This document shows, in pieces, positions 24,501 to 33,578 of a stretch of DNA of 48,845 bases (the first letter of the stretch is position 1; every line of letters begins with the position of its first letter). A program made the position numbers and the translations under genes. The DNA is taken from positions 1 to 48,845 of the forward strand of contig JBALXS010000028.1 of the NCBI GenBank assembly GCA_036960485.1. The letters run 5' to 3'. This DNA comes from Rs1 sp036960485. Its GTDB lineage: Bacteria > Pseudomonadota > Gammaproteobacteria > Pseudomonadales > Balneatricaceae. The notes under the pieces are model-generated. The model saw only the letters and a program-made list of their open reading frames with translations. It searched no databases and was not told where the DNA came from.

Positions 24501-25400
24501 ATGTTGAACTGGGATGATTTAAAGTTTTTTTTAGCCGTTAGTCGTGCAGGTTCTGTACGTGCTGCAGCGCAAGATCTGAAGGTAAACCATGCCACGGTTT
24601 CGCGACGCATCAATGGTTTTGAACACGCCCTTGGTCAACGTTTATTTGAGCGCACCCCTCAAGGTTATCTTCGCACTCGCTTAGGAGATGAAATTTATCA
24701 CGAGGCAGCCTATTTGGAAGAACGTTTAAATAATATCGAACGGCGTATTTTAGGCAATAACGAACAGCTACGTGGTGAAATCCGTGTGACCATGTCTGAT
24801 ATTATTGGCCAAGACCTTTTGCTCGAAGGCTGTGCACTATTTTGCCTGAAATATCCACAAGTAGAGCTGGAGATTATCGATTCAATAACACTCTTGAATC
24901 TTGCAAATAGAGAAGCTGATGTCGCGTTTCGCATCACCAACGAGCCTCCGGACTATTTAATTGGCCGCAAACTCGCGGTTATTCATAGGGCTTGTTATAT
25001 GGCAAAAAAATATCAAGCGAATTTACAAAAAGAAGGCTGGCTGGAGCAGCAAAACTGGATAGGTTGGTCTGATAAACAAAGACGCCCGATCGGTAAAATT
25101 GCTCGTGAATACCCGAAACTCCGCTCCAAACACAAAATTGCCAATGGTAAATTACATGCCTTAGCAACACGCCATGGCATCGGGATAGGTGTCTTGCCGT
25201 GTTTTATTGGCGATATCGATCCACAGCTAATGCGCATCCCGCCTTACACCTGCGAAGCTAAATACGAGCTATGGATTTTAAGCCATCCAGATTTGCGCAA
25301 GAATGCTAAAACTCAAGCTTTTGTGCGCTATATGACAGAGTTTGTGCAAGGTAAACAAGATTTGCTGGAAGGTCGATTGTTCAAGGAAAGTGTCGATTAA
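24501..25400 (+). CDS. LysR family transcriptional regulator
   Basis: The 299-residue protein has the HTH (MLNWDDLKFFLAVSRAGSVR, then AQDLKVNHATVSRRINGFE) and an effector domain that ends at about residue 285. The NHATVSRRI recognition helix is typical of the subgroup controlling adjacent oxidoreductase or SRPBCC genes. It is divergent from the SRPBCC/unknown-protein unit, with a 7-9-7 dyad between the starts. The ATG at 24501 has only a weak ribosome site (GAAGTG). Confidence 0.92.
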   Translation: MLNWDDLKFFLAVSRAGSVRAAAQDLKVNHATVSRRINGFEHALGQRLFERTPQGYLRTRLGDEIYHEAAYLEERLNNIERRILGNNEQLRGEIRVTMSDIIGQDLLLEGCALFCLKYPQVELEIIDSITLLNLANREADVAFRITNEPPDYLIGRKLAVIHRACYMAKKYQANLQKEGWLEQQNWIGWSDKQRRPIGKIAREYPKLRSKHKIANGKLHALATRHGIGIGVLPCFIGDIDPQLMRIPPYTCEAKYELWILSHPDLRKNAKTQAFVRYMTEFVQGKQDLLEGRLFKESVD

Positions 25401-25623
25401 ACTGACTGCTAAACTGTCCATTCACAGTAACAAAGCCTCGCATAAAATAAATCAAGCGCTTGGCCTTTGATTTGGTTATTTTAGTGATTAAAACCCGCTA
25501 TTTTTGTTATCTGTCTGCGCTTCGTATAGAATCCTACTGGTATTTTTACATATTGAATTTTGCAAAATACTGAAGTTTAACTAACCACTCTTTCTTACAC
25601 TCTTCTAACATGACACCCAAAAA

Positions 25624-26493
25624 ATGACTGATATAACGATAGCAACTCACAACGGTAATTTTCATGCAGATGATGTTTTCAGTATCGCTGCACTTAAGCT
25701 CATCTTCCCTACTTTTAAGCTGATACGCACCCGTGATTTAGCGCTTATTAGTGAAGCTGATATTGTGATTGATGTAGGCGGAGAATACGACCCAGATACT
25801 GGACGCTTTGATCATCACCAACGCGGTGGTGCAGGTGAGCGTGAAAATGGCATTCCCTATTCTTCTTTTGGCTTAATTTGGCAGAAATATGGTTTACAGA
25901 TTTGCCAAGGGGATCAAGACCTTGCCAATGCTATCGATGTAAAGCTGGTATCAACCATCGATGCCATCGATTGTGGTCATGTTGAGGGAGTTTCGAAAGG
26001 GATTAGTTTGAGCCAAACGATTTCAATGTTTAACCCAACCTGGCAAGAAGAAGGTGACTTTGATCATTGCTTTGATGAGGCGGTTAGTTTTGCATCGCGC
26101 ATTTTAACGCGCTTCATAGCTGCTTCAAGCGGTGGTATTAATGCTAAGGCAATTGTTGCCAAAGCGGTTAATAACGCACAAGATCCTAGAGTGATTGTAT
26201 TAGAAAAATACACCCCATGGAAAAAAACAGTGCACACCTTGTCCCAAGAAGCTTTATTTGTCATCTACCCTTCTCAATCTGGCCAATGGCTGATTCAAAC
26301 CGTGCCTGCTGAATTAGGTTCATTTGACGACAGGAAATCACTGCCTAAACCTTGGGCTGGCTTATCAGACCAAGCGTTTAAAGATCAAATAGGCATCAGC
26401 GATGCAATGTTCTGCCATAATGGTTTATTCATAGCCGGTGCTGAATCATTTGCCAGCATTTTGAAAATGGCGGCTATTGCACTGCAAGATTAA
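25624..26493 (+). CDS. MYG1 family protein (DHH-like metal-dependent hydrolase)
   Basis: The 289-residue protein shows the MYG1/GAMM1 signatures: ATHNGNFHADDVFSIAALKL at the N-terminus, VIDVGGEYDPDTGRFDHHQR (the DHH motif, residues 49-68) and a C-terminal MFCHNGLFIAGAESFASILK. The eukaryotic homologue is a 3'-5' RNA exonuclease; bacterial members are thought to be metal-dependent hydrolases of the DHH type. All metal-binding residues of the motifs are present. The gene is isolated, has no obvious ribosome site before the ATG at 25624, and is followed by a repeat-containing intergenic region. Confidence 0.92.
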   Translation: MTDITIATHNGNFHADDVFSIAALKLIFPTFKLIRTRDLALISEADIVIDVGGEYDPDTGRFDHHQRGGAGERENGIPYSSFGLIWQKYGLQICQGDQDLANAIDVKLVSTIDAIDCGHVEGVSKGISLSQTISMFNPTWQEEGDFDHCFDEAVSFASRILTRFIAASSGGINAKAIVAKAVNNAQDPRVIVLEKYTPWKKTVHTLSQEALFVIYPSQSGQWLIQTVPAELGSFDDRKSLPKPWAGLSDQAFKDQIGISDAMFCHNGLFIAGAESFASILKMAAIALQD

Positions 26494-27331
26494 AACAAAT
26501 ATTCACCACAGAGGCAGACACACAAGCACAGAGAAAATCAAAAGATAATATTGGTAAAGTAAGGCTAAACCTTTAACTAAGAATGTATGTAAAACTTAGC
26601 TCTTGAGCCAAGCCTATTATCTCAATTTTTGCTCTGTGTAGCACAGTGTTTCTTTGGACTGGGTGGTAAAATATTTCACATAAAACACTATGAAAATTAC
26701 CCAAGCAACTCCCTACGTCATTTAGACTGCCCACTTGTAAAGCTTCTTTAAAAGATAATTAACAATGTTCTAACAGCTTTTATAATATATTTACCACGCA
26801 GATCACAGAAAAAATCAGCTTTAAGCAAACAAAGAACCTTGTTTAATCTAAACATTACAGGCTGTTTTCGTGCTGTTTTTCTACCTAGAACCAACTATTT
26901 CTCGCCATGATCGATTGAGATAGACAGTCTTGTAGCGGCAACTATTAACAAGTGACTGAAATTAATTCCCTAGTCGCTAAATTTAACGGCACACCCTGCA
27001 AAGCTCGCCATTATCAAGTATTTTTAATCGAGAAGCATAAGCTCTCCTTTAACGCGCAGAGCGATAGTGAAAAATACTCAATGCAAAAAAATAGGGATAT
27101 ATATATACCTTTCAACTAAATTTTACGCGCTTTAGCTTCTTGCTTTTTACCATTCCCAGCACGCTTTATCTCACTCTTCTATTCTATTCTAAAAACCCAA
27201 ATTGACAGAATGTTTTCGAACGAAAGCGTGAGCATTGAATGGAATAGCAAAAATGTCACATCGTTGTCATATTAAAATGTTTTAATCCCTGATATTAGCA
27301 ATACGCCACAAAAATAGACTAATAATTGATC
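26494..27331. other. Gene-free region (about 840 bp) with repeat elements
   Basis: No coding frame is convincing. The left part is the inverted repeat element at 26502-26670. A further partial copy of its end motif lies near 26790-26810 (TTTACCACGCAGATCACAG). The rest is AT-rich and contains one TTTCG-AA-CGAAA dyad at 27214-27225 that may belong to the DeoR operator set. No RNA gene is recognised. Confidence 0.5.
26502..26670. repeat. Imperfect inverted-repeat element (MITE-like)
   Basis: The left end TTCACCACAGAGGCAGACAC...CACAGAG and the right end CTCTGTGTAGCACAG...GGGTGGT are imperfect inverted copies. Inner arms AGATAAT/ATTATCT, AAGGCT/AGCCT and CTAAG/CTTAG continue the symmetry, giving an element of about 170 bp with no coding capacity. 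ACCACAGAG-CACAGAG ends are a familiar non-coding repeat motif in gammaproteobacterial genomes. Confidence 0.55.
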
Positions 27332-27371
27332 TTGACACTATCCATCGAAAGTCTGTATATTTCTTACGAAA
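27332..27371 (+). promoter_or_regulatory. Sigma-70 promoter overlapped by paired CGAAA operator motifs
   Basis: A consensus -35 (TTGACA at 27332) and a near-consensus -10 (TATATT at 27356-27361) are spaced by 18 bp. CGAAA occurs at 27346 and 27367, exactly 21 bp apart on the same face of the helix, one between the boxes and one just past the -10. TTTCG/CGAAA half-sites are typical of DeoR/GlpR-family repressors, so this fits autorepression by the first gene of the operon. Confidence 0.65.
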
Positions 27372-27391
27372 CAATTTTTTGAGAAAAAATC

Positions 27392-28189
27392 GTGAATGAA
27401 GAGCAATTAAGCCACCGGCAGCAACAAATTTTGCAGCAGCTGCGCAGCACAGAACTAGATCAAGCTGAAATAATCACTAGCGCTATGTTGACCCAGCACT
27501 TTGCAGTGTCAGTACAAAGTATTCGCAAAGACTTAAATTTACTCAGTGATTTAGGGTTAGTTAAGCGGGTACATGGCGGTATCACCTTGCCAGTACAATC
27601 TCACAACCTCTCTTTTACTAATCGCCAAGTCATTAACCTGCAAGCTAAAAAAGCGATTGCACGCGCCGTTGTTGCTACTTTGCCGAAAGGTGCCAGTATA
27701 TTTTTAGGCATCGGTACTACCCCTCAGCAAATTGCTCAAGAGTTAATCCATCACCCGGGTTTAACGGTTGTTACTAACAATCTCAATGCTGGTTTAGTGC
27801 TATGCCAGAACCCTAATATTGATACTTATCTAAGTGGCGGCAAGATACGGCCATTAGATCAAGACGTTACCGGTGAAGACTGCACGCGTTTCTTAAGTAA
27901 GTTTCACCTTAACTTTGGCATTTTTGGGGTCGGCGGTATTTCTGAAAACGGCGCGTTACTTGATTTTTCTCCAGAGGAGTCACACATTTCCAGCGCTATT
28001 ATCAACAATTGTGATAACTGCATTTTAGTGGCAGATAAAAGTAAGTACTTACGCAGTGCTCCCATCAAAACTGCCACGATTGCCCAAGTAGATAAATTTT
28101 ATATTGATCAGTTACCTAACCCTTTAGCTGCTACCTGCAAGCAGGCTGGCGTGGAAGTGATTGAGTGCAGCCATGAGGGAAATAAATGA
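27392..28189 (+). CDS. DeoR/GlpR-family transcriptional repressor
   Basis: The 265-residue protein has an N-terminal DeoR-type winged helix (RQQQILQQLRSTELDQAEI, then AVSVQSIRKDLNLLSDLGLV and VHGGITLP) and a C-terminal sugar-phosphate-isomerase-like sensor domain (GASIFLGIGTTPQQIAQEL; TNNLNAG). These regulators usually respond to phosphorylated sugars or polyols. It is the first gene of the ABC-importer operon, and its stop overlaps the ATPase start by 4 bp. It starts at a GTG (27392) after TTGAGAAAA. The paired CGAAA motifs over its promoter are its likely operator. Confidence 0.92.
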   Translation: MNEEQLSHRQQQILQQLRSTELDQAEIITSAMLTQHFAVSVQSIRKDLNLLSDLGLVKRVHGGITLPVQSHNLSFTNRQVINLQAKKAIARAVVATLPKGASIFLGIGTTPQQIAQELIHHPGLTVVTNNLNAGLVLCQNPNIDTYLSGGKIRPLDQDVTGEDCTRFLSKFHLNFGIFGVGGISENGALLDFSPEESHISSAIINNCDNCILVADKSKYLRSAPIKTATIAQVDKFYIDQLPNPLAATCKQAGVEVIECSHEGNK

Positions 28190-29223
28190 GCTTTTTACAA
28201 ATACAGCAACTGTCTAAAAAATGGCAGGGAACGACTGCCGTTGACGCTATTGATATCGAGATTGAGCAAGGTGAGTTTATTGCACTGCTTGGTCCATCAG
28301 GCTGTGGAAAGTCCACTACTTTGCGCATGATTGCAGGGCTTGAGGAGCCAACAAGCGGCACTATTATGCTCGAAGGTAATGAGATTACTCACTTACCTCC
28401 CGGTAAGCGTCAACTGTCAATGGTGTTTCAATCTTACGCACTGTTCCCTCATCTATCGGTAAAAGAAAATATTTTATTTGGCCTAAAAGCGCGTAATTTA
28501 AACAAGAAAGAGCAGCAAAAACGTTTAGATTCTGTGGTTGATCTAGTTAATTTAAAAGCACAAATTGATAAAAAACCTGGCCAGCTCTCAGGCGGTCAAT
28601 GCCAACGAGTTGCCCTTGCCAGAGCTATCGTTTCTCAAGCGCCTATTTGTCTCATGGATGAGCCACTATCAAACTTAGATGCAAAACTACGGGCAGAGAT
28701 GCGCAGTGAAATCCGTTCTCTGCAAAAAAATCTTGGTCTAACCGTTATCTATGTAACCCATGATCAAATAGAAGCGATGAGCATGGCCGATCGTATCGTG
28801 TTGTTAAACGAAGGTGCGATCGAGCAAGCAGGCGTTCCTGAAGCGCTTTATAACGAGCCTGCCAGCATTTTTGTTGCTTCATTTATTGGTCACTTACCAA
28901 TGAATTTATTTACATCACAGCAACACACTATTGGGGTTCGACCGGAACATATTCGCACCCATCATAATCGCGATCAAATTCAAGTTTTAGCGCAGCACTG
29001 CCGAGTAGTGAGTGCGAAGGTCCTCAACTGTGACTATCAGGGCGTAGATACATTAGTCAAAGTTCAGTTAAATGATGATCTGTACAACAATGAAACTTTC
29101 AAGCTCAGTTTAGAGGGATTGCAGCGCATTGAAGTGGGTAATACTGTGTATTTAGATTGGCCGCTGGATCAGCAACACTACTTTGATATACCGACAGGTA
29201 AACGAGTAAACATTATTGAGTAA
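28186..29223 (+). CDS. ABC importer ATPase (UgpC/MalK type)
   Basis: The 345-residue ATPase has Walker A GPSGCGKST (residues 33-41), Q-loop QSYALFPHL, signature LSGGQCQRVALARAI (Cys replaces the common Arg), Walker B ICLMDEPLSNLDA and the switch His (VTHDQIEAMSMAD). A C-terminal TOBE-like domain (IGVRPEHIRTH) follows, as in carbohydrate/glycerophosphate importers. It is coupled to the regulator by an ATGA overlap. With the binding protein and two permeases downstream it forms a CUT1-type importer. Homology alone does not tell sn-glycerol-3-phosphate from other solutes. Confidence 0.95.
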   Translation: MSFLQIQQLSKKWQGTTAVDAIDIEIEQGEFIALLGPSGCGKSTTLRMIAGLEEPTSGTIMLEGNEITHLPPGKRQLSMVFQSYALFPHLSVKENILFGLKARNLNKKEQQKRLDSVVDLVNLKAQIDKKPGQLSGGQCQRVALARAIVSQAPICLMDEPLSNLDAKLRAEMRSEIRSLQKNLGLTVIYVTHDQIEAMSMADRIVLLNEGAIEQAGVPEALYNEPASIFVASFIGHLPMNLFTSQQHTIGVRPEHIRTHHNRDQIQVLAQHCRVVSAKVLNCDYQGVDTLVKVQLNDDLYNNETFKLSLEGLQRIEVGNTVYLDWPLDQQHYFDIPTGKRVNIIE

Positions 29224-29527
29224 ATCTTGGAGAGTAACATTTTTTAAAAAGTGTTCAGGCTAAATAAAAAGGCTGGTTACCTCAAAGATAAATAATTCTT
29301 ACAGTGCTCCGTAAGCCACTGTTTCAAGTGATTAACGATGCACCGTGAATAGGCTTAGATAAACACAATGCGCTTCTCAAAAGTTAAATACAGCTTCTTA
29401 ACGCTGTAGCAGATTTTGAGTAACAGCATTTTAGTTTAAGCCACCAACACTTTTGAGCTTAGCTTAACGGTGATAATGATAGAAATAGCACGCATTGAAC
29501 TTAACTTTGTAATATAGGATTATTCCC
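29224..29527. other. 304-bp spacer between ATPase and binding-protein genes
   Basis: No gene is present. A weak foldback (AACATTTTTT/AAAAAGTGTT, 29238-29257) just after the ATPase stop may limit read-through. A separate promoter for the binding-protein gene is plausible (TAATAT near 29510), but I cannot identify a good -35. Confidence 0.4.
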
Positions 29528-30793
29528 ATGTTCCACACGACTAAAAAAACGTTAGTGGCAGCGTTAGTTGCCAGCAGTGTTTGTACATTTGCACAAGCTA
29601 AAACCGATTTGACTATGTACTATCCCGTCGCTGTTGGCGGCTCTATCACCAAGGTTGTCGATGGTATCATTAGTGATTTTGAGAAAAAAAATCCAGATAT
29701 TGATGTTAAAGCTATCTACGCTGGCAACTACAACGATGCACGTGTTAAAGCACTTGCGGCGCTTAAAAGTGGTAAGCCTGCGCAGTTATCAGTGATGTTC
29801 TCAATCGATATTCACGAGCTAATGAACCTAGATGCCATCGTGCCATTTGACGATGTGATCAGCACTGAGCAAGAAAAGAAGTGGTTAAATAGCTTCTACC
29901 CAGCACTGATGGAAAACGGTAAGGCACAAGGTAAAACTTGGGGCATTCCTTTTCAACGTTCAACCATCGTTATGTACTACAACAAAGATATGTTTCGTGC
30001 CGCTGGCTTAGATCCTGAAAAGCCACCTACAACATGGGATGAATACGTCAGCATGGGTAAAAAAATTACCAATGCAGATCAGTGGGGCGCGATGATCCCA
30101 TCAACAGGCTATCCTTATTGGATGTTCGGTGCCTTGACTAAGCAAAATGGTCAAAAGTTGATGAACGGTGATGGTACCAAGACTAACTTCAACAGCCCTG
30201 ATGTTGTGGCCGCGCTTGAGTTTTGGAAATCATTAGGTAGCGAGCACAAAATTATGCCTAAAGGCATGATTGAATGGGGCACGTTACGTCAGAATTTCCT
30301 CGAACAAAAAACAGCCATGATGTGGCATTCAACTGGTAACTTAAGCGCCGTCAAGAAAAACGCGAAGTTTGATTTTGGTGTTGCTATGCTGCCAGGCAAT
30401 AAAGAGCTGGGCTCACCAACCGGCGGCGGTAACTTCTACTTATTCAAAAAATCTTCTGCTGATGAGCGCAGCGCTGCTCTAAAACTTGTTAAGTTCATGA
30501 CAGCACCAGAGCAAGCCGCTAAGTGGAGTATTGCCACAGGTTATATGGGTGTTAGCCCGAGCGCTTACGATACTAAAGCATTACAAGATTACGTGGTGGC
30601 TTTCCCGCCTGCCGCTGTTGCACGTGATCAGCTGAAATATGCGACTGCTGAGTTTTCAACACATCAAGCAGGTCGTGTTCGTAAAATCTTAGACGATGCT
30701 ATTCAAGCTGCTTTAAGTGGTCAAAAATCAGCTAAAGATGCTTTAGATAGTGCACAAAAGCAAGCTGATCGTATTTTGTCTCGTTACAAATAA
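29528..30793 (+). CDS. ABC importer substrate-binding protein (UgpB-like)
   Basis: The 421-residue family-1 extracellular binding protein has a signal peptide (residues 1-24, ending FAQA). Landmarks shared with UgpB are GNYNDARVKALAALKSGKPA, FQRSTIVMYYNKDMFRAAGL with DPEKPPTTWDEY, MMWHSTGNLSAVKKNAKFDF and a C-terminal RVRKILDDAIQAALSGQK. It delivers the solute to the two permeases. The UgpB resemblance suggests glycerol-3-phosphate, a glycerophosphodiester or a related phospho-solute. AGGAT precedes the start. Two terminator-like hairpins follow, suggesting higher expression than the permeases. Confidence 0.93.
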   Translation: MFHTTKKTLVAALVASSVCTFAQAKTDLTMYYPVAVGGSITKVVDGIISDFEKKNPDIDVKAIYAGNYNDARVKALAALKSGKPAQLSVMFSIDIHELMNLDAIVPFDDVISTEQEKKWLNSFYPALMENGKAQGKTWGIPFQRSTIVMYYNKDMFRAAGLDPEKPPTTWDEYVSMGKKITNADQWGAMIPSTGYPYWMFGALTKQNGQKLMNGDGTKTNFNSPDVVAALEFWKSLGSEHKIMPKGMIEWGTLRQNFLEQKTAMMWHSTGNLSAVKKNAKFDFGVAMLPGNKELGSPTGGGNFYLFKKSSADERSAALKLVKFMTAPEQAAKWSIATGYMGVSPSAYDTKALQDYVVAFPPAAVARDQLKYATAEFSTHQAGRVRKILDDAIQAALSGQKSAKDALDSAQKQADRILSRYK

Positions 30794-30805
30794 TAAAGAT
30801 TATAG

Positions 30806-30829
30806 AGCGGATGCTCCCATCCGCTTTTT
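30806..30829 (+). terminator. Terminator/attenuator 1 after the binding-protein gene
   Basis: AGCGGATG-CTCC-CATCCGCT followed by five T is a compact intrinsic terminator 12 bp after the stop codon. It should reduce transcription into the permease genes. Confidence 0.8.
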
Positions 30830-30850
30830 AAGAGTTTCAAATTTATTTTT

Positions 30851-30886
30851 AACAGCTCTTCTAGTGCCTTTGCTAGAGCTGTTTTT
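30851..30886 (+). terminator. Terminator/attenuator 2 before the permease genes
   Basis: AACAGCTCT and AGAGCTGTT form a 9-bp stem, with CTAG repeated on both sides of the loop, followed by five T. It lies only 22 bp after the first hairpin and just upstream of the first permease gene. Confidence 0.75.
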
Positions 30887-30914
30887 AAAAGTTATTTTTT
30901 AAGAGTTATATTTT

Positions 30915-31778
30915 ATGAGTCGAAAAAGTCAATTATACGCATGGCTACTGTTACTTCCTGCCCTGTTCTTTTTAGTGAGTTTTACGCACTTTCCAACGCT
31001 GAAAACGCTGTGGCGCAGTGTTTCGACTTTAGGTGCTAAAGATGCTCCCCTCAATATAGATAACTACCTTTTCCTACTTGAAGATGAAACCTTAATGCAA
31101 GTGCTAAGCAATAGCTTTTACTATGCATTAGTGACAGTTCCCGTCTCTATCGTGCTGGCACTAGCGATGGCACTGTGGGTCAATAGTAAAATGACTGGCC
31201 GCGGCGTACTGCGCTTGGCTTATTTCACGCCAACGATATTGCCGATGATTTCTGTGGCAAACATTTGGTTATTTTTCTATTCGCCTGAAATTGGCATGTT
31301 TAATGCCGTTTTAGACTGGTTCGGCCACCCAGGTATTAACTGGCTGGGCGACCCAGATTTTAGCTTGTTCAGTTTAATGGTAATGACCATTTGGAAAGAA
31401 GCAGGCTTTTTTATGATTTTCTATTTAGCCGCCTTACAAGGTGTGAGCCCAGAGCTATATAACGCTGCCGCTATTGAGAACTCTAGCGCATGGAACACCT
31501 TTAAGCGCATTACTTTCCCACTGTTAATGCCCACCACTTTGTTTGTATTAGTCAACGCAGTACTCAATGCTTTTAAACTGGTTGATCACTTATTTATATT
31601 GACTAAAGGTGGACCTAATAACGCCAGTAATTTATTACTCTATTACATCTACGAAAACGCTTTCAGTTTCTTTGATATTGGCTACGCTGCGGTGCTTACC
31701 GTCATACTACTGTTAATTTTAGTGGTGTTGGCAATCATTCAATTTGGCGTCTTAGAGCGGCGTGTTCACTATCGCTAA
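30915..31778 (+). CDS. ABC importer permease 1 (UgpA/MalF type)
   Basis: The 287-residue inner-membrane protein has six predicted helices and the EAA loop (EAA-like ENSSAWNTFKRITFPLLMPT, about residues 192-211, including the xAAAIEN lead-in) that docks on the ATPase. The ATG at 30915 follows AAGAG. It forms the membrane pair with the next gene, 78 bp downstream. Length and helix count are normal for the family. It follows two terminator-like hairpins, so its expression is probably lower than that of the binding protein. Confidence 0.93.
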   Translation: MSRKSQLYAWLLLLPALFFLVSFTHFPTLKTLWRSVSTLGAKDAPLNIDNYLFLLEDETLMQVLSNSFYYALVTVPVSIVLALAMALWVNSKMTGRGVLRLAYFTPTILPMISVANIWLFFYSPEIGMFNAVLDWFGHPGINWLGDPDFSLFSLMVMTIWKEAGFFMIFYLAALQGVSPELYNAAAIENSSAWNTFKRITFPLLMPTTLFVLVNAVLNAFKLVDHLFILTKGGPNNASNLLLYYIYENAFSFFDIGYAAVLTVILLLILVVLAIIQFGVLERRVHYR

Positions 31779-31856
31779 CCCGTCCGTTTTGTTGAAAATG
31801 CCTTTTAAAATGATATCGGAAATACTGATGTTATATATGAAAATTAGAGAATACTT

Positions 31857-32666
31857 ATGAAGCCAGTTATCAATTTTTTCTCCACCAGTGCAGCTTGGCT
31901 GTTAGGCATAGCATGGCTATTCCCACTACTATATGCCTTTTGGGCCGCATTTCATCCGCCAGAATACGCCACACACTTCTCTTTATTTGCCCCTTTGAGT
32001 TTAGAGAATTTCAGAGTTGCTTGGGAACAAGCACCTTTTATGCGCTATATGCTCAACACAGTGGTTATCACATCCTTAATTTTAGGTAGCCAGTTAGTAC
32101 TTTGCACATTAGCGGCTTATGCACTAGCACGCATGGAGTTTTTTGGCCGCGGCTTTGTGTTTGCCTTAATCCTCATGCAGTTAATGGTCGTTCCAGAAAT
32201 CTTAATTGTAGAGAACTATCAAACCTTAGCCTCTTTTAGCATTATTGACTCCTACATAGGTGTAGGGCTTCCCTATTTAGCCAGTGCTTTTGGAATATTT
32301 TTACTGCGCCAAACCTTTATGACCGTTCCGCAAGATTTAGAAGATGCCGCCAAGATTGAGGGTTGTAACTTGCTCGGTATCATTTGGAAAGTCTATGTAC
32401 CACTGGCTAAACCGACTTATTTAGCTTTCGCATTGGTCTCTATCAGCTATCACTGGAATAATTTTTTATGGCCTTTGGTGGTAACGAATACAGAACAGAG
32501 CCGCCCTCTTACAGTCGGTATGGCCATCTTTGGCGCGCCTGAATCTGGCGTTGATTGGTCAGTTATTTGCGCTGGTACTTTAATATCAGTTGGGCCTTTG
32601 TTAATTTTATTCTTATTATTTCAGCGCCAATTTGTGCAATCATTCGTGCATGCAGGGCTTAAATAA
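31857..32666 (+). CDS. ABC importer permease 2 (UgpE/MalG type)
   Basis: The 269-residue inner-membrane protein has six helices and the EAA loop DAAKIEGCNLLGIIWKVYVP followed by LAKPTY (from about residue 163). It pairs with permease 1. Its stop codon overlaps the next gene's ATG (TAATG), showing translational coupling to the EEP-family hydrolase. GAGAATAC precedes the ATG at 31857. The helix pattern and C-terminal tail (FVQSFVHAGLK) are typical of UgpE/MalG proteins. Confidence 0.93.
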   Translation: MKPVINFFSTSAAWLLGIAWLFPLLYAFWAAFHPPEYATHFSLFAPLSLENFRVAWEQAPFMRYMLNTVVITSLILGSQLVLCTLAAYALARMEFFGRGFVFALILMQLMVVPEILIVENYQTLASFSIIDSYIGVGLPYLASAFGIFLLRQTFMTVPQDLEDAAKIEGCNLLGIIWKVYVPLAKPTYLAFALVSISYHWNNFLWPLVVTNTEQSRPLTVGMAIFGAPESGVDWSVICAGTLISVGPLLILFLLFQRQFVQSFVHAGLK

Positions 32667-33550
32667 TGCAAATCTATAGTTGGAATATTCAAAACGGTAA
32701 AGGCTGCGATGGCATAGTGGCATTGCAAAACATCATCTCACATATTAAAGAAACCGCCGATCCCGAGGTGATTTGTCTACAAGAAGTGGCGCGTAATTTT
32801 GTAGAGCATGGGGCACAAGATCAGCTTGAACTGCTCGAAAACGCCTTTGAGCAATACAGCAGTATTTGGGCACCGGGCTTAAGTTGGCCGCAACTTGGCG
32901 ATGCTGATTTGGCCAATACATCGATTACTAGTTCGCCTGCAAAAAAAGAGCAGCGTCGCGAGTTTGGCAATTTAGTATTAGTCAAAAAAGGCTTATTACT
33001 CGATTTTAAACTGCACACCTTGCCGGCACCTGCCACACAGGGTTTGCTGCAAATGCCAAGAACAGCAATAGAAGTGATTGTGGCACAAGGCGATCAAGCT
33101 ATTCGGGTGCTCAGTACTCATTTGGCATTTCACTCTTATACGGAACGGGTCGCACAGCTTGATTATTTAAGTGCTATTAAAGATCGTGCTCAAGAACGTG
33201 CACTGGCACCTGCTGATACTAATCAGCAAGGTTGTTATAGTTATGCGCAATCTCCTGCTAGCACTATTTTATGTGGTGACCTCAACGTGGCTTTAGGTGA
33301 AGAGGATTATGATCATATTCTGGCATCACATTGGAAAGATGCTTGGTCGGTGCTTTATCCCGAACAAGAGCACTTGGCTACTTGTGGCATATTTGATCAC
33401 CAACAATGGCCGCAAGGCGCGCATTGCCGTGATTATTTCTTATGCAGTGAAGATATGACTGCTCAATTAAGCAGTATGCAAGTTGACACACAAACACCCG
33501 CATCTGACCACCAGCCTATTTGCTTAACTGTTAGTTCTATTATTACCTAA
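32666..33550 (+). CDS. Endonuclease/exonuclease/phosphatase-fold hydrolase
   Basis: The 294-residue cytoplasmic EEP-superfamily enzyme has all catalytic landmarks: Asn7 (SWNIQNG), Glu40 (CLQE), His152 (STHL), Asp205/Asn207 (GDLN), Asp256 (RDYF) and Asp281-His282 (SDHQP). EEP enzymes cleave phosphodiester or phosphomonoester bonds with Mg2+. There is no signal peptide, so it acts inside the cell on what the importer brings in. It is translationally coupled to permease 2 and followed 28 bp later by a HAD phosphatase. A phosphodiesterase role on an imported phosphodiester is the best reading, inferred from context. Confidence 0.9.
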   Translation: MQIYSWNIQNGKGCDGIVALQNIISHIKETADPEVICLQEVARNFVEHGAQDQLELLENAFEQYSSIWAPGLSWPQLGDADLANTSITSSPAKKEQRREFGNLVLVKKGLLLDFKLHTLPAPATQGLLQMPRTAIEVIVAQGDQAIRVLSTHLAFHSYTERVAQLDYLSAIKDRAQERALAPADTNQQGCYSYAQSPASTILCGDLNVALGEEDYDHILASHWKDAWSVLYPEQEHLATCGIFDHQQWPQGAHCRDYFLCSEDMTAQLSSMQVDTQTPASDHQPICLTVSSIIT

Positions 33551-33578
33551 TTATTACCTTAAATTGAAGAGATCCCTT

